Assembly (NCBI GenBank): GCA_001687465.1
Contig: LVLI01000328.1
Coordinates: 1 to 64,000 of the forward strand
DNA from: Halocafeteria seosinensis
Taxonomy: Eukaryota; Sar; Bigyra; Bicosoecida
Length of the DNA stretch: 64,000 nt
Direction of reading: 5' to 3'
In this document: piece by piece, positions 45,615 to 58,298 of the stretch
Position numbering within the stretch: position 1 is the stretch's first letter
Layout of the letters: each line of letters begins with the position of its first letter
Made by a program: the position numbers and the translations under genes
The notes under the pieces: model-generated
The model's database searches: none
Told to the model about the DNA's origin: nothing
Seen by the model: only the letters and a program-made list of their open reading frames with translations

Positions 45615-48064
45615 ATGGGTACCAAGGGGAAACCAAGGGTACAGCCCCAAGAGGGCACAGAAGAGCATGAGCGTCCTCCGAAATCGGGCTTCGGCTCTAT
45701 CAACTACTATAAAGTCACGATAGCTGTAGCATTAGGAGTTCTATTCGCACAGTGCGTGTCTTTGCTCATCCAAGTACGTGTTGCTTCATTGATTCGCTCT
45801 GTCAGTGGTGTGGTTCTCGAGAGGACAAAGCTGGCGTCAACATGTGATTCTGATTGGATACAGGTTAATGTAGATGTTTTCAGACCTCATTTGAAGGTGG
45901 CCTTTACGGCTCTCTTACTATCACTACCGCTTCGCTCATGGAAGCGCTCACAGATGGAAGGACTTCAGACTAGCGACGGAGAACAAGGAGTCCTCAGAAT
46001 GATTCGGGCCCAGATTGGAGAAGCAATCAAGAATACATGTGCTCTAAGGCTGAGGACTTTATCTTCACTTTTACAGAAAATATTAGTATGCTACGCGAGC
46101 GCGGTTATTTTGTCCTTGTCAATCGGATGCTCGAGGACTGTGGCCTCAGTGGTCATGGTTCCACTGGTGCTTGTAAGAGACTTAATCGTGCTCCTGTTGT
46201 CACAGTCCAGTCTTTTCAGAAAGTTTTTTAGCCGGCATAAAACGATGTTTCTTACAATTAAATTACTTGGAGTGAGTTTTGCCTTCTGCATCATAGTTTT
46301 CCTGGTGATTCTCAACCTTGGCCAAGAGCTCCCACGAATAGCGTCTTCAACGGGGGCAGTCTTACACTCGTCATTAATAAGCGTCGGAATTGAGCACGAA
46401 ACGCTGGCGTATGCGGGCGCGGCTGTCGCTTCAAATATCTCAGCAGCAGCATGGGGTTGGTAAGTTTCTCTTGCAACTAACTCCTCTTGAAAGCTTGTGT
46501 GTAACATGGGGTGTTGCCAAGGTTTCAGGCTCTCCCACCTCGACCAAACGATAATTCAAGATCCACAGCTGCGTCACCACATATCGCCGGCGTTTGATGC
46601 GCTGAGGATGGCAACTTCAGCTGATGAACACTACTGCCTTGAGCATGCTGAACAGCTTGGGCTAATGCGTTCGAATTCTACGGCGGGAGAACAGGTGTGG
46701 TGTGAACGGTTTCTTCATCTGTATTGCAACTCCTCTGAGTTCCATAGTGAGAATTCCAGTATTTCTCAAAATGACAATATTTGCATAGAAGACGACGTAA
46801 CTGAGGGAATGAACTCGCCATCGCCCGAACCGTTTGTTTTGAGCGTGGTCTCGCGTTCACAACTCCTATATGGGGCATACGTGCTCAGCGGGCAATCTAG
46901 CTTCGTGGACGAGAAGCGCTGCGTACACGTTTACAACCAGTCTGAGGAAAATGCGGATCGCGAAACAGGTACCAATGGTTATTCTGTGCTACCAGCGTCC
47001 GCTACATTGCGGGAGTATATTTTCCCGAAAGATGCCAGAATTACTGAAGCATTTTCTAGTTTTAACTGGAACGAGACATGGGAAAAACTGAAGAAAGGAT
47101 ATCAGGTTGCATCAGAAATATCCATCGGAGGTTGGAAGTTGGAGCATGGTCTAAAAGCTTCAGCTTCAGTAATGAGAACCCTCTTGCTTCTCTGCTTCGA
47201 GATTCTTCGATTCTTGTGGTATCTCCTGACTGAATATGGAGCCACCGTTATCGTTTTCCTCTCTACTCTCCAGCACTTTGTGCTGATGGAAAGGTCGCCA
47301 CTGGACTCAAGTAAGTAATCACTGTAACATGGATAGTTAAAATCACTGAATATTCAACCGCCTCGTCGCAGTTGTGGACTACCTGCCAGTTCCTGAGAAG
47401 CGAAGGTGCGCCGTGCGCGACACCCTTCATGTCCAGGTGGCTACTTCTCTTCTACTACCGATTCGTCTAGGAATTGTTCATGCATTTGGAACTATTTTCC
47501 TTTTTAGTTTATTTGGTATCCCTTGCCCCTTTGTTGCGGGCATACTCGCCGGAATTATCCCATTCGTCCCGTCGGTACGTATGAGTGCATTCAGACTGGG
47601 GCCTGCCGCACTCGCTGACTATCGTCGTTTTGGTCCGTTTATTGCAGATCGACTCAACAGCTGTGCTTTTCCCATGGGTAATGGTACTGTTTCTCACTGA
47701 GGAATATATCTCATTCGCCGTGGTCCTGGCTCTCTTGATTCTTCGCACGCTGTATCTCGACGATGTGCTTCAAGAAGCGTTTTACGAGCAGACGGTGTCA
47801 GAGCAAACGGGAAGAACACAGGACGTAGGGCCCAAAGGGTCTACTCCATTGTTATACAAGTCATATGCACCACCTGAATTAATGTCTGTCATCGTGGGTT
47901 TAGGCTTCTACGAATTCGGCCTCAAAGGTCTTGTGCTAGGTCCACTCCTCGTGTCTGCAGTCTTTGTCCTGGGCGAGCTGCTGCAGGGGATTCACGAACA
48001 TGATAATGGAAATGACGAAACCGAAATACCAGGTGAAACGTCATCAAACAGGAATCGCACATAG
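45615..48064 (+). CDS. TMEM245 / AI-2E transporter-family membrane protein
   Basis: Four exons (45615-46459, 46529-47310, 47372-47574, 47648-48064) join in phase to 748 aa. At least seven hydrophobic segments are visible: one near 30-55, one near 90-100, three between about 150 and 240, one near 500-530, and a C-terminal cluster. The C-terminal part (LGIVHAFGTIFLF, GILAGIIPFVPS, then VLFPWVMVLFL and GLKGLVLGPLLV) matches the end of AI-2E/PerM transporters as seen in eukaryotic TMEM245. The central 250 residues are hydrophilic, as in TMEM245. Transport substrate is unknown in eukaryotes. The acceptor at 46528 was chosen because it alone restores the frame. Confidence 0.75.
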
Positions 48065-48494
48065 AGTTACAACCAGCTCGGAACTTCTGAAACACCTCAA
48101 GTGGTTACCAGTTAACTTACAAACACCTGAGGATCTTGTATCTATCCATGCCCACCACCACCTTTGCACTGTTTAAAGTGCGACCAACCCAACAAACTCA
48201 AAAACTGAATCTTTGTAGCCACCGTTGCCCTGTAGTGTGTGTTTCCTACATACATCAAAGTTGAACATTTTGCTGCTTGTGAAGTTGCGAGCTCTCGCTC
48301 TTGCCCGAGTCAATTGGATTTAGTGTCTTGTCTTGGTATGAATGTCTTGTATATTGTGTACGTGTGTTTGTACGAATATACCATAGTGTCAGTATCGTGT
48401 ATTTGATGCTGAATGGCCTGGAAACAGCCAAGTTGAACCTGAGGTAGAATTTTCTCGCACGGGTTTGTGGGGTCTATACTAGAGGTGAATTGCA
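48065..48494. other. intergenic gap
   Basis: 3' region of the TMEM245-like gene and promoter of the first kinase. A GT-rich stretch lies at about 48345-48375. No gene was seen. Confidence 0.45.
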
Positions 48495-49914
48495 ATGTCA
48501 AAGCCGAATCTAGAGGATTTTGATCCCATTTGTCCGTTCCCAGTAACTGTACGAGTCTTGGATGATAGGGGGTTGGGTGCGGTCGATAACGAAGGATTTC
48601 CACTACAGCATCTTCGTCTTGAGCGCCGGGACAGCAAGGGTCGACTCCATATCATTCAAACAGTGCGCCACATAAGTAACACCCAACTTGGAGAGATAAT
48701 TTTGGCACGGCGGTGGGTGAACCACGAGCCCGAAGCAGGTGCACCAGTTGCTCTGAAAACTATCGACAAGGTAAGTGCTCGCGACACGTGGATCTGCAAG
48801 TCTGACGCTGTGACCCGCGGGATGTTTTGGGTATTTGCAGAGGTGTTTTACGAAGCTAGAGCTACCAGGGAGAGCACCTCTGTTTCTTACATTTCGTAAT
48901 GGAACGCTGAAGTACGGGCCTGAGAATCCTGAAATCGAACTGAAAGTCCTGGGCCATCTCGGAGGACAGCATCATCTCGTGGGGCTACTTGACTATCTAG
49001 AAGGTGAAGAAAAGAACTATATGGTTATAGACTATGCCAAAGGTTCGTCACGTTACGCAAAGCTCCAGTTAGTGGGTTTAATAAAGGTTGATGCACTGTG
49101 CACTCATGTCTCAGATGGCGACTTACTAGATCATGTTCAGCACACGCTGTTGAGTGAGCAGCAAGCAAAAGAAATCATCTGTCAGATGTTGGAAGGTAAG
49201 TCCAAGAGGAAAAAGTTAGGGCCGTTATTGTTGCTTACGAATTTCCGCATTTCGTATCCACGCAGGGTTAGCTCATTTACACTGCCACGGCGTGTGCCAC
49301 AGAGATATATCGCTTGAGAATACTTTGTTCTCGGATTTACACACAAATAGCATTCGCATACATGACTACGGAGTCGCTCAAGCAGCTCCCCTCATTGCTA
49401 GTTTTCGCTGGAACGCGGAGACGTAAGTTCGAATCGATCGAGCATCGATCTGTTCCCGCTGCTTCACCCATTAGGTTGTTCCCGTTACAGAGTTGGCAAA
49501 GAAAGATATCGATCTCCTGGTGTCGTTAAAAATTCTCCGTATAATGGATTTTACGCGGACATGTATGCTCTTGGAGTTGTGACGATCAACACGGTGACCA
49601 GTTGCCAAGTCCCTAGGACGAAGATAACAACGGCCGAGGGGGAGCTTATCCCTGAGCTCGCTAGAACCCTGGAGTACCGAGGCTACCACCCGGGATCTCC
49701 CCTGTACAACTTTATTCGCGCACTAGTTCAAGATGCCCCTTCAAAGAGAGTACCGGAAACAGGAGTCCCAAGAAACCTACCGATCCTAAGACTCTTGGAT
49801 CATGAATGGCTGCGCACTTCGCATACCATTCCTGATCACCATATTGAGAGCTTTGAGGAGAAAGCGTTAATGACAATGCGGCATCAGAAGGCATATGTCG
49901 AGAGTATTTCCTAG
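48495..49914 (+). CDS. protein kinase-like protein, array member 1 (altered catalytic motifs)
   Basis: Five exons (48495-48770, 48841-49042, 49115-49195, 49266-49422, 49491-49914) join in phase to 379 aa. The kinase lysine is in VALK (Lys 88), a Glu-rich helix C follows (NPEIELKVL), and the catalytic loop reads HRDISLEN (198-205). The metal-binding motif is DYG (220-222) instead of DFG, and the APE site reads SPG, so its Glu is lost. No glycine-rich loop is obvious. It may be weakly active or a pseudokinase. The closing region (PLYNFIRALVQDAPSKRV, LLDHEWL) is the usual kinase C-lobe end. Intron positions and phases (0,1,1,2) equal those of the next two genes. Confidence 0.85.
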
Positions 49915-50472
49915 TAGTGGCCGTCCGAAACAAATCTAGATACTGCTCCTGCGACGTCAAGAATTGAGGGATGCGTGATATGAAGAGACCCGGCACTGCC
50001 TGGCTCTACAAAGAAAACAAGAAAAGAAAATTTCCAAAACAAACGGAGAAACATACACTAGATGAAACTCATTTTCATTTGAGCTTCCCGGGAAGGGGCA
50101 CTTCCGCGACAAAGATAAAACTGAAAGAAAAGAGAAAAAGCTACCCGCCGGTAGTACGGTAGTACCCGGCACCGATTTCAAAGACTTGAGGTACAAATTT
50201 CAGAAAAATGAGTTACAAATTTTACGAATAAAAGGAAAACTAAAAAAAATAAGCCATAAATTTCAAAATAACACACACACACACACACACGAGACGTACA
50301 GCCTTACCTTACAACTTAAGTTACAAGCTGGGTGTGGTATCTTCTGCTATCTCATCGAATACAATACCGTTTGTTGCGTTGAAAATATTCAATTCGATCC
50401 TGCAGGGATTGTTTGTGTTTCTTTCTGTGCACAAGTTTTTTCTTGACTCTTACCACCAAATATAGGTTAAAG
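49915..50472. other. intergenic gap with AC repeat
   Basis: Between kinase genes 1 and 2. It is A-rich, with an (AC)10 tract at 50271-50290. No gene was recognised. Confidence 0.5.
50271..50290. repeat. (AC)10 microsatellite
   Basis: Ten perfect AC units follow an A-rich stretch between two kinase genes. Confidence 0.95.
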
Positions 50473-51956
50473 ATGGACGTGGCATTGGGTATTCGACCGT
50501 ATTTAGAGAATATCGCGCCATGTGTGCCATATGATGCTGTTATAGAACAGAATGGATACTTTCCCAACGTCAATCAAGAAGGGTACCACTTCCCTATTGT
50601 GCGCATGACCCACCGCATTAGGCACGGAGGACAAGTGGAGCTAAGAACACACACTTTCCTCTTTGTAACCCAAATGGGTGCTACGATACAGTCGGATATG
50701 GAGGTGCATGATGACGGTGAAACGAGCTCAGAAGACGTGGTCCTCAAGTCAATCGACGAGGTACAACATTAGACTGTATCTATTCATGCATGAACCTTTT
50801 TATAATTCATTCTGGATCTGCTTGTGCCTCTGCAGAGGTGCTTGGTCCCCGTGAATGCCCCTGGAGAACGCCCAAGATACAGAGTTTTCAACAGACACGG
50901 GAGACTGATTCCGGGCCCTGAGAACCCAGTGATAGAGCTCAAGATAATGCGAGAGCTCAAAGGGAGGCATCACATCATGTCATTGAAGGACTATTGTAGA
51001 GGCTCCGGGATGCACTATGCGGCGATGCCGTACGCCGATTGTAAGCCGACGAAGCATTGGCCGTGGACTTGTGGTGATAGCCTTAACTTTCTTTGCTTGC
51101 AGTGAAAGATTTGCTGAGCTTCGTTAATGAGAGACGGGGTTTGCGAGAAGATCTCGCGAAATATATTTTCTGTCAAGTGCTAGAAGGTATGGCGGGAGTT
51201 GGCAAGGCAATCCCATTGCTGCGGTTGAGATTGATCCTACAAAAGCATGGCTTTTGCCTGCAGGCATTCTATTTCTACATAGTAACGGAATCAGTCATCG
51301 AGATATATCGCTAGAAAATGTTCTTCTAGGAGGAGACAGAGAAAGACCTTTCGCCATAGTTCACGATTTTGGTTTGGCTGCTGTGACTGCCCTCGTAAAG
51401 GAGTTTCCAGATGACTTGGAGCCAGGGTACGAGTCCCCGCGTTTCCTACAAGTATGATGGCTCGCTTGTCAAAGGTATTGCTTTTCCTCCTTTCTCTCTT
51501 TGCAGTGTCGGCAAACGAGGATACAAAGCTCCCGAAATATTTGAGGAGGGCTACAATGGGTTCGAAACCGATATGTTTGCGCTCGGTATCTTGCTTTACA
51601 TGATGATAACTTGCTCCTTTCCCCCCAACACAGGCCGCAGGGGATATACAGACCAACATGGCTTTCTCCATCCAGAAATGAAAGAGAAATTGACAAATAG
51701 GCACTTCCCACAGAACACTCCCCTGCATCACTTTATTCGGACTCTCGTTCAAACTCGCCCTGGAGATAGATTTCCAAACGGAAATCGTAATGTACTTCCC
51801 CCAACCCTTGGCCTGTTGGAACACATTTGGCTTGAGAATGATCATTCAATTCCTCAAGAAACTATCGAAGAATTCCGTTCTCGGGCAACGTACGTGGCAC
51901 GTGCCCAATTCGCTTATGCAACAGGACAGTCGGATACGACTGAGGAGCATCTATAG
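50473..51956 (+). CDS. protein kinase, array member 2 (catalytic motifs intact)
   Basis: Five exons (50473-50760, 50836-51040, 51103-51186, 51264-51426, 51506-51956) join in phase to 396 aa. Lys 92 lies in VVLKSIDE. The catalytic loop HRDISLEN (204-211), DFG (227-229) and APE (255-257) are all canonical, so this member is the most likely active enzyme. Serine rather than lysine after HRDI is unusual for a Ser/Thr kinase. The N-terminal 60 residues differ from the neighbours. The exon 2 start (RC-L-V-P-V) matches RCFTKL and RCFEKV of members 1 and 3. The array probably arose by tandem duplication. Confidence 0.88.
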
Positions 51957-52480
51957 GGTATGCATAGTAGTGGCACTTCTTCCTACTGCCGCTACCACTG
52001 CCACTTCCACTTGGTTTCGTCGCAACTTTCAATTGCCGTAGCGTCAACTTGGATAAGTGTTAGAAGAATGAGGATGAAGTTTCACAATTCTTTGCACACA
52101 CGTCATATCCTTTAGCTTCGAAGTTCCGTCTGGCACAGTGCGTTAGCCATACATGTCAGAAAATCAATATTCGACATAAGTGCTTCCTCCTCTCATGTGT
52201 TCAAAGAAGCTCCGTCTCTAACGTAGCCTTCGATTTTTTCAAAACAACCCGTCACCAACCATTCACGACCTTCGTTGAAGCCGCTTTCCGCCTTCGTAGA
52301 ACACGCGGATCTATTGATAGTATGACACTCGCCATGCTGTGAGTCCTAAAAATACGTGGTTCGTTACGATATTTGGTCTTTTTTCATATAAAAAATCTTT
52401 TGTGTACTGACTGTGGGATCTACGAAGGTGCCTAAATCCACCGAATCCAACCCAACGTCCTCCGAGAAAGATACTCTGCT
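51957..52480. other. intergenic gap
   Basis: Between kinase genes 2 and 3. No coding frame or repeat of note was seen. Confidence 0.5.
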
Positions 52481-54011
52481 ATGGCTGCAGAACCTGAGAA
52501 CAAGCGAACCGAGTCCGAATTGGCTTCCTTGCCCAGTGTAAAGCCTTTCCCCGTGGCTGTAGAGCGTCTGGGTGAATTCGGAGAGAAAGACCGCAGGGGA
52601 TACCCACATAAAAGGGTGAGACTGACGAAGAATGACGAGGCATCGGGAACAACCACTACCACCGAGCAGACCAAGCATCTCGAGAATACACTGCTGGGAG
52701 CTGTGTTTGAGGCCACAATGGGTACCAACGGATACGACGATAAAACCGTGGCACTGAAGACTATGGATGAGGTATGCACCTACAGTTCAGTTCCCGCTGG
52801 TCAACATGTTACTGCATACCGGTATGACGAGCTCCGTTGTTGCAGAGGTGTTTCGAGAAAGTCTACGTACCAGAGACAGAAGAACGCTTGTACCGACAAT
52901 TGAATGCACATGGACAGCTAGTGGCAGCACACGAAAATCCCGATATGGAATTGAAGGTGATGCAATATCTAGGAGGCAGGCATAATTTGATGCCTTTGAT
53001 CGACTACACTCGTGGTAAACTAGCGGATGAGGAGAGGCGCTACGCGACGCTCCAGTACCATGATTGTAAGTAGTTTGCGCAAGAAAAATGAGTCATCAGA
53101 GAGTTCTTTACAGCGACGGTTTTCTTATCAGATGGAGACCTGCTAGACTTCATTAGAGAGAGGGTTCAAGGCCCTTTGAGGGAGCACGTTGCTCGACACA
53201 TCTTTCTTCAGGTACTGGAGGGTACGTATTGGAGCCACGTTGATTGCTTTGGTTTTGTTCCATTGTACGACTACGAAGCATGAAAAACATAATGCAGGCC
53301 TCTTATGTCTTCATAGCAACGGGCTTTGCCACCTGGACGTGTCTATGGAGAACGTCCTTCTCCGTGGTGATATAGAGCTCCCGACAGCTGTGTTGCATGA
53401 CTTTGGATTAGCCGCTTCTGCACCGCTTGTCAAAGGATATATCACATCAGTAGCGCGCGGGTATGTTTAGATGTTTTATGATCTAATCGCTACACACTAA
53501 GTTGCATAGTCTTCTGGGAGTCTGTTGCAGTCTGGGAAAAAACGGGTACAGAGCACCTGAAGCACTACAGCCGGATTGCAATGGTATCTACAGCGATTTA
53601 TATGCCATGGGAGTACTTCTCTATGGTATGGTTGCCTGCAATTTACCGGTAGAAAAATTAGCGGACGGACGAAAAAAGGGTCTCGATATGACCACTGACC
53701 GTGGACAGTTGGAGGAGACATTCGCCCGGTGCTTAGAGGAGCGAGGATATCCTTGCGATTCACAGATATATCAATTTATAGAGATGCTTGTTCAGAAGGA
53801 ACCGGCGAGCAGAATACCGGCGTCTGCACAAACAAGAGTTCCGCCGTCGCTCGCGATCCTCGACCACCCGTGGCTGCAAACCCGCCCAGAGGTCCCGGCA
53901 GAGTACAGGATTTCGCAGGAGAGTATCAACGAATTCAGGACCGTAGTAATGCACCAAGCTCAGTATCAACAAAATTATGTAAAAAAACAGCAAGCAAATG
54001 CGAACCCGTAG
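52481..54011 (+). CDS. protein kinase-like protein, array member 3 (HRD changed to HLD)
   Basis: Five exons (52481-52771, 52846-53065, 53132-53221, 53298-53460, 53531-54011) join in phase to 414 aa. Lys 93 (VALKTMDE), DFG (235-237) and APE are intact, but the catalytic loop reads CHLDVSMEN: Leu 213 replaces the HRD arginine while Asp 214 and Asn 219 remain. Loss of that Arg is known in some active and some inactive kinases. A stretch after EKLADGRKKG is longer than in the neighbours. The C-terminus is Gln-rich (YQQNYVKKQQANANP). Same intron pattern as members 1 and 2. Confidence 0.87.
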
Positions 54012-55491
54012 GCCTGCGACAGGAACCTGTGTTTGGAGTTGGGATTGCTCCTCAACAGTGTTGGTCCCTAGTGTTGCCTACTTTCCCCGGCAGAAACTCG
54101 TTCTTGGAAAGCAATGGAGGGCGCAGAGATTATGTGGTACACTCGTCTCGTAGGGGAACGTGGTGGAGCAGTTGCGGCGGCTTCAAGCCGGCTTGTGATA
54201 AGGTGCCGCGTTTACTGCCGACAAACTTCAACCGGGTTGGATCAGAATACACGGCCTCGTACAGTATTCAATCGGAATATTTCTGTGTTGACCAACAAGC
54301 AGCGGAAGCTTTCGTCTTCCTCATCAGCTTATTCATTCAAGTTTCTGTGTAACTTGTCCTTTCGTATATAGATTCTTATATACACACAGTGCATGTCATG
54401 TATGGGGCTAACAAGGATTTTCCCACGCTCTCAGCAGTCAGAACAAGAACAAACAGGGAGGTTCAAGGAGGTAGTGTATGGCCTATATAGAACCACTTGG
54501 GTCTCTCAATCAGTGCTGCGATCCATGCCTGACCCATGAAGTCCTGAAGGCTGTATTGGATATCCACGTGTCGACAAGCCATGACTCGTGGGACTCGACA
54601 TTCGACAATTGGTCGACATGTCCACGTTACCTCTCGCTTACCACCTACAACAATGAACGTTGCGGCCATGGGTCCCTGATATGAAAATTTGAGAGGTTGA
54701 ATCAGTGGTAGCTCTTTGCAAGGGCCATTGGAATTTACGGCACGAAACTTCGCGGCCGGTGCCTTGGTGTAATTCAACTTCAACGTCCCTCACACGATGT
54801 TGAAGCAAGCCAACGTTGTTGAAGCTTCTGCTTCCAACTCCGCACGTTCTTCACCCTCGGATGAGAAAATTCACATAAACATGGAGAATACGGCCTTCAT
54901 TCTCTGCACAGAACGGCGCTTTATGGAACCTAAGACTGCAGCAGTGATGGGGGGAAGTAAGAGATTGAGTATATGTGGCTCAGTGGCTTTCGGAGCGTAT
55001 GGAAAGTACATGATACTGAGGTTCGGTCTGACTCAACGTTTATGTGAATATTCTCATTGAAGCTCAAGATACGGCTTTATTGCTCCTCATCCATGGGCTC
55101 TCTACATCAATGAGTAGTATATAATGGTTCGTTATCTTGTAATGCATCCATTCCTGTGCGTATTGTGTCGATCCGTGGCCTAGTAAGAGAGCAGGCTCTG
55201 CCTCACAATAGCCGTTGGCTAAGGTTTGTGAAATAGCGAACGCGCCAAGGAATTATACTGTGTTGTATATGGCTGTGTTGATGATGGACATCCAGCACGG
55301 AGACCGAGGAATGTTTATAAACTTTGCAGTAGGGGGCCGATGTAGTGTTTAAAGGATTTTAACTGCAGTATATCACGGTCAGAGTCTTTCAAAAGGACAG
55401 CGGCAAATCGTCGAAGAAGCGACAAGATATTCCATTTTTCTTACTGGATGTTTCTACGTCACACGACGCCATCGTGTATTCATTATATAAC
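54012..55491. other. about 1.5 kb without a recognisable gene
   Basis: Two moderate open frames occur (54463-54783 minus, 106 codons; 54797-55060 plus, 87 codons). Neither shows a domain, a splice partner or similarity to neighbouring families. Confidence 0.4.
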
Positions 55492-56731
55492 ATGCAAGAA
55501 GTTCCAAGACAAACAAGCAATGCCACTCGACTTGGAAAGTCATATGCCAGTCAGCCCTCATCCCCATCATTTATCGCGGGAGCAGTCCACAAGACGCCAC
55601 CAGTGTGTTTCAAAACGGAGGATATTAAGACGCTCTCGCTTCCTATAGGCACCCCGCATCCCCACTTTCCATGCTTGGCCATCATCGAGTCGACAACGAA
55701 TGGTATCATGGAAGGCGTGGTGGAGGGCATTGACGAAACCGGGGACGATGTGCTATGGATTTCGACACCAGAGAATGATAACCATAATGTAGGTTTTAGC
55801 CGTGGAATGCAGTTGTACTCACTGCAGCAATTATCTTACCAATCCTACGATGTGTGCAGGTGTCGGCTACAGTATTTCTTGGGGGAGAACGTATATCAAT
55901 CAGCGTGCACCTTTTCGCAACCCCGGATCGAAAAGAAGACGGGGGATATTATGTTTTATTGCAAGCTTTGTGTCACGGTGTAAGTGAAGAAAGACTATAG
56001 GGATGAAGGATAAAGTGGTCAGCACACGGGTGTGAAATGGAATGCTGCAGGGATATGGCTGGAACTTCTTTACTATTTGGGACGCCATTGTCATGGAGCT
56101 AAAGGCATGTGCGAAAAAGGTGCAAAGATTTATTCCCCAGATCGAAGAGGACCCAGCGAAAATGTCTAAGCAACCCTCTCTGTCCGAGCAATTACGAAGC
56201 TCGCAGATTCCGGCCCAATATTCAACAGCTTCGAACCCTGCTCCCGAGAATCTGCCGGAAATCACCGAGGAGGACTTCGCTCCTGCTCCTCCACCTGCGT
56301 CAGAACCCAGGGCTGACACCGCCGTGAATCTTCTTCGGGCGCCGTACGAACACGAACGAGGAACAGGTCTAGAGTTGCTTGCGGCGGAGATGGATAGCGA
56401 AAAAAGCAGAAAGCAAATGTACGAGCCGCTCTGCGAATGCATAGGTTCGGGGAACGAGTTTTCAGAGAGCCGCATTCGCGCTTTAAGTCTCTTTAACAGG
56501 ATGCTCAGAGACGGATATATAACCTCGTCTGACTCTGTCCCCTTCAGCCGTATGAAGGAAGGAATAAACGAGATCATTAAGGAGAAGGAAGAAAACGTTA
56601 CACCTTCATTCCAGTATATGAAGCGAGAGTATGCTGAACTTGCTCTGAAAGTGATTGCAAATGCAAGGCACTTAGTGGGAGCGACAGCGCCTGAAGACTT
56701 GATGAAGTCGTTGGAAAGTGCCGGGAAATAG
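55492..56731 (+). CDS. unknown family protein, copy 1 (divergent)
   Basis: Three exons (55492-55788, 55860-55979, 56051-56731) join in phase 0 to 365 aa. The family signature is a LP-x-G-x-P-H-P-H-F-P-C segment near residue 50, an exon 2 of exactly 40 codons with FLGGERI, then YGWNFFTIWD at the start of exon 3, followed by a proline-rich linker and a helical C-terminal domain (SRIRALSLFNRMLRDGY). No signal peptide or membrane segment. It shares architecture, intron phases and exon 2 length with the copies at 58.3 and 62.0 kb but is clearly divergent from both. Function unknown. An in-frame GTG upstream was ignored. Confidence 0.75.
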
Positions 56732-58298
56732 ATTAATTCCGTTCGGCCTGTCCTTCAATAATGTATGGTACCATCTAGACCGCTTGCGGTCTGGTGTACA
56801 ATTGTTGTAATATTTTTCTCGATTGCTCGTTGCCTTTTTCTCCCGCTGGGTTTTTTGGGCGGGCAGTCTCAATTGCTCTGGGCCCTGGAGGATGAGCCTG
56901 GGGCACCATAGGACTGGATTTTTTGTCCAATCTTCAGCATTCGGCTAAGTACAACGTATAATACGACTATTTACGAACTCCAAACTGTATATGCGTGGTA
57001 CTATGAGTTCTTTAATGTTTGGAAACAGCTTGTCGGTCGAACACTACGAGGTGCCGTTATTGTGATCACTACAAGGAAGGCATGAGTCTTTGGTGCACTG
57101 ACTGGAATGTTTTCATCTCAACATATAGTTCAATACCAAAGTTTTCGAAGTGTGCAGCTCAGTTCATTACTACGGAAATGAAAGTACTTACAAGTCGGAT
57201 CAGCGTTTCCTTGTGCGGGCACTACAGCAAGGTTGGATGGTTGAAGTCATGGTGCATTCATGTTAGGAATGGGGAACAATAAGCCAGTTGACAATATAAA
57301 GCGATCCCAGTTGAGAGTGTCCATTTTCTCTGACTTGGTAAACTCTGCCATAATTAAAGGGGTCTACATGCATATTTTCCGTCAACGTTGTTCAGACAGG
57401 GGCGGATTCTCTTCGCAAGCGCTCTTTGCTTACCGAATTCATCGCATGCGCAGATCGCATTCTCATCATTGACACAGAGCAAAAATAAATAAAAGAATAG
57501 GTAAGGATGTAGTGTACCCAGCTGCTTCTTCTTCTTGGGATTTCTCATGTTGGACGGTGTGGCTGTGCGGAATCATAACGTTGTCGTTGTTGTTGACCTA
57601 CGTTGACCTGCCAACGACGTCGTGACGGAAACGATTGCTGGAGTTCGGTTTCCAATGCTTTGATCCCTCGTTTGTGTTGTCTCTCCTAACTGACCTGATA
57701 CGGGCGCGTCACAGATGTAGCGGCTCGCATCCAACCGCCATTCATGTAACTGTTATGCTAATTTCGTCGTCGTCGTGCCAACGATGTACACCATAGGCTC
57801 AAAAAAACAAAAACAAAATGTACAGTACAGCCGACTGCCTACCTATCATCGGCTTTAAACCGGCGTTCCGTCCTTTCAATTAATTCATTAAACGAGGTAC
57901 GTAGCATGACAACTGATGGAGCATGTTGCGCCTGAGCTTCCCTTCAAAATTCGCAAGAATGAAATTTCTCGCTTGTGATCAACTTGAAGTCCACGTTCGT
58001 TCAACAGCCGGTGCATCGGTAGAACTTAGTTCATAACAGTTTCATGTACTTGTGATAACACGCCATTAGCCATCGGACAAGATACAGATATAAGTTGATA
58101 TTTTATGTGCGCCATGCAAAGACAATTTTTTGTTGCTTGTTTGCATGTATGATCACCTTGAAGGTCTACCCACGCGCCAAGAACCTACCCCGCCAGCCTC
58201 CCCTGTGAGCTCCCCTTGTGGGCTGCCCCTTGTCCGAGAATTTTAAACAGTCCGGCGAGAATCCTCTTCAACTGGTTTTTATCCGTAAGCTTTAAACG
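56732..58298. other. intergenic, about 1.6 kb, containing left part of a duplicated block
   Basis: From about 57225 this DNA is repeated at 60916 onward. No gene was recognised. A short perfect hairpin lies just after the copy 1 stop. Confidence 0.5.
56777..56792. other. 7-bp perfect hairpin after copy 1
   Basis: The arms agaccgc (56777-56783) and gcggtct (56786-56792) are separated by tt, 46 bp after the stop codon. It may be part of the 3' UTR; chance is possible. Confidence 0.4.

Noticed and set aside
54463-54783. 106-codon minus-strand open frame
   Set aside because: No domain, splice partner or relative in the window; compatible with chance.
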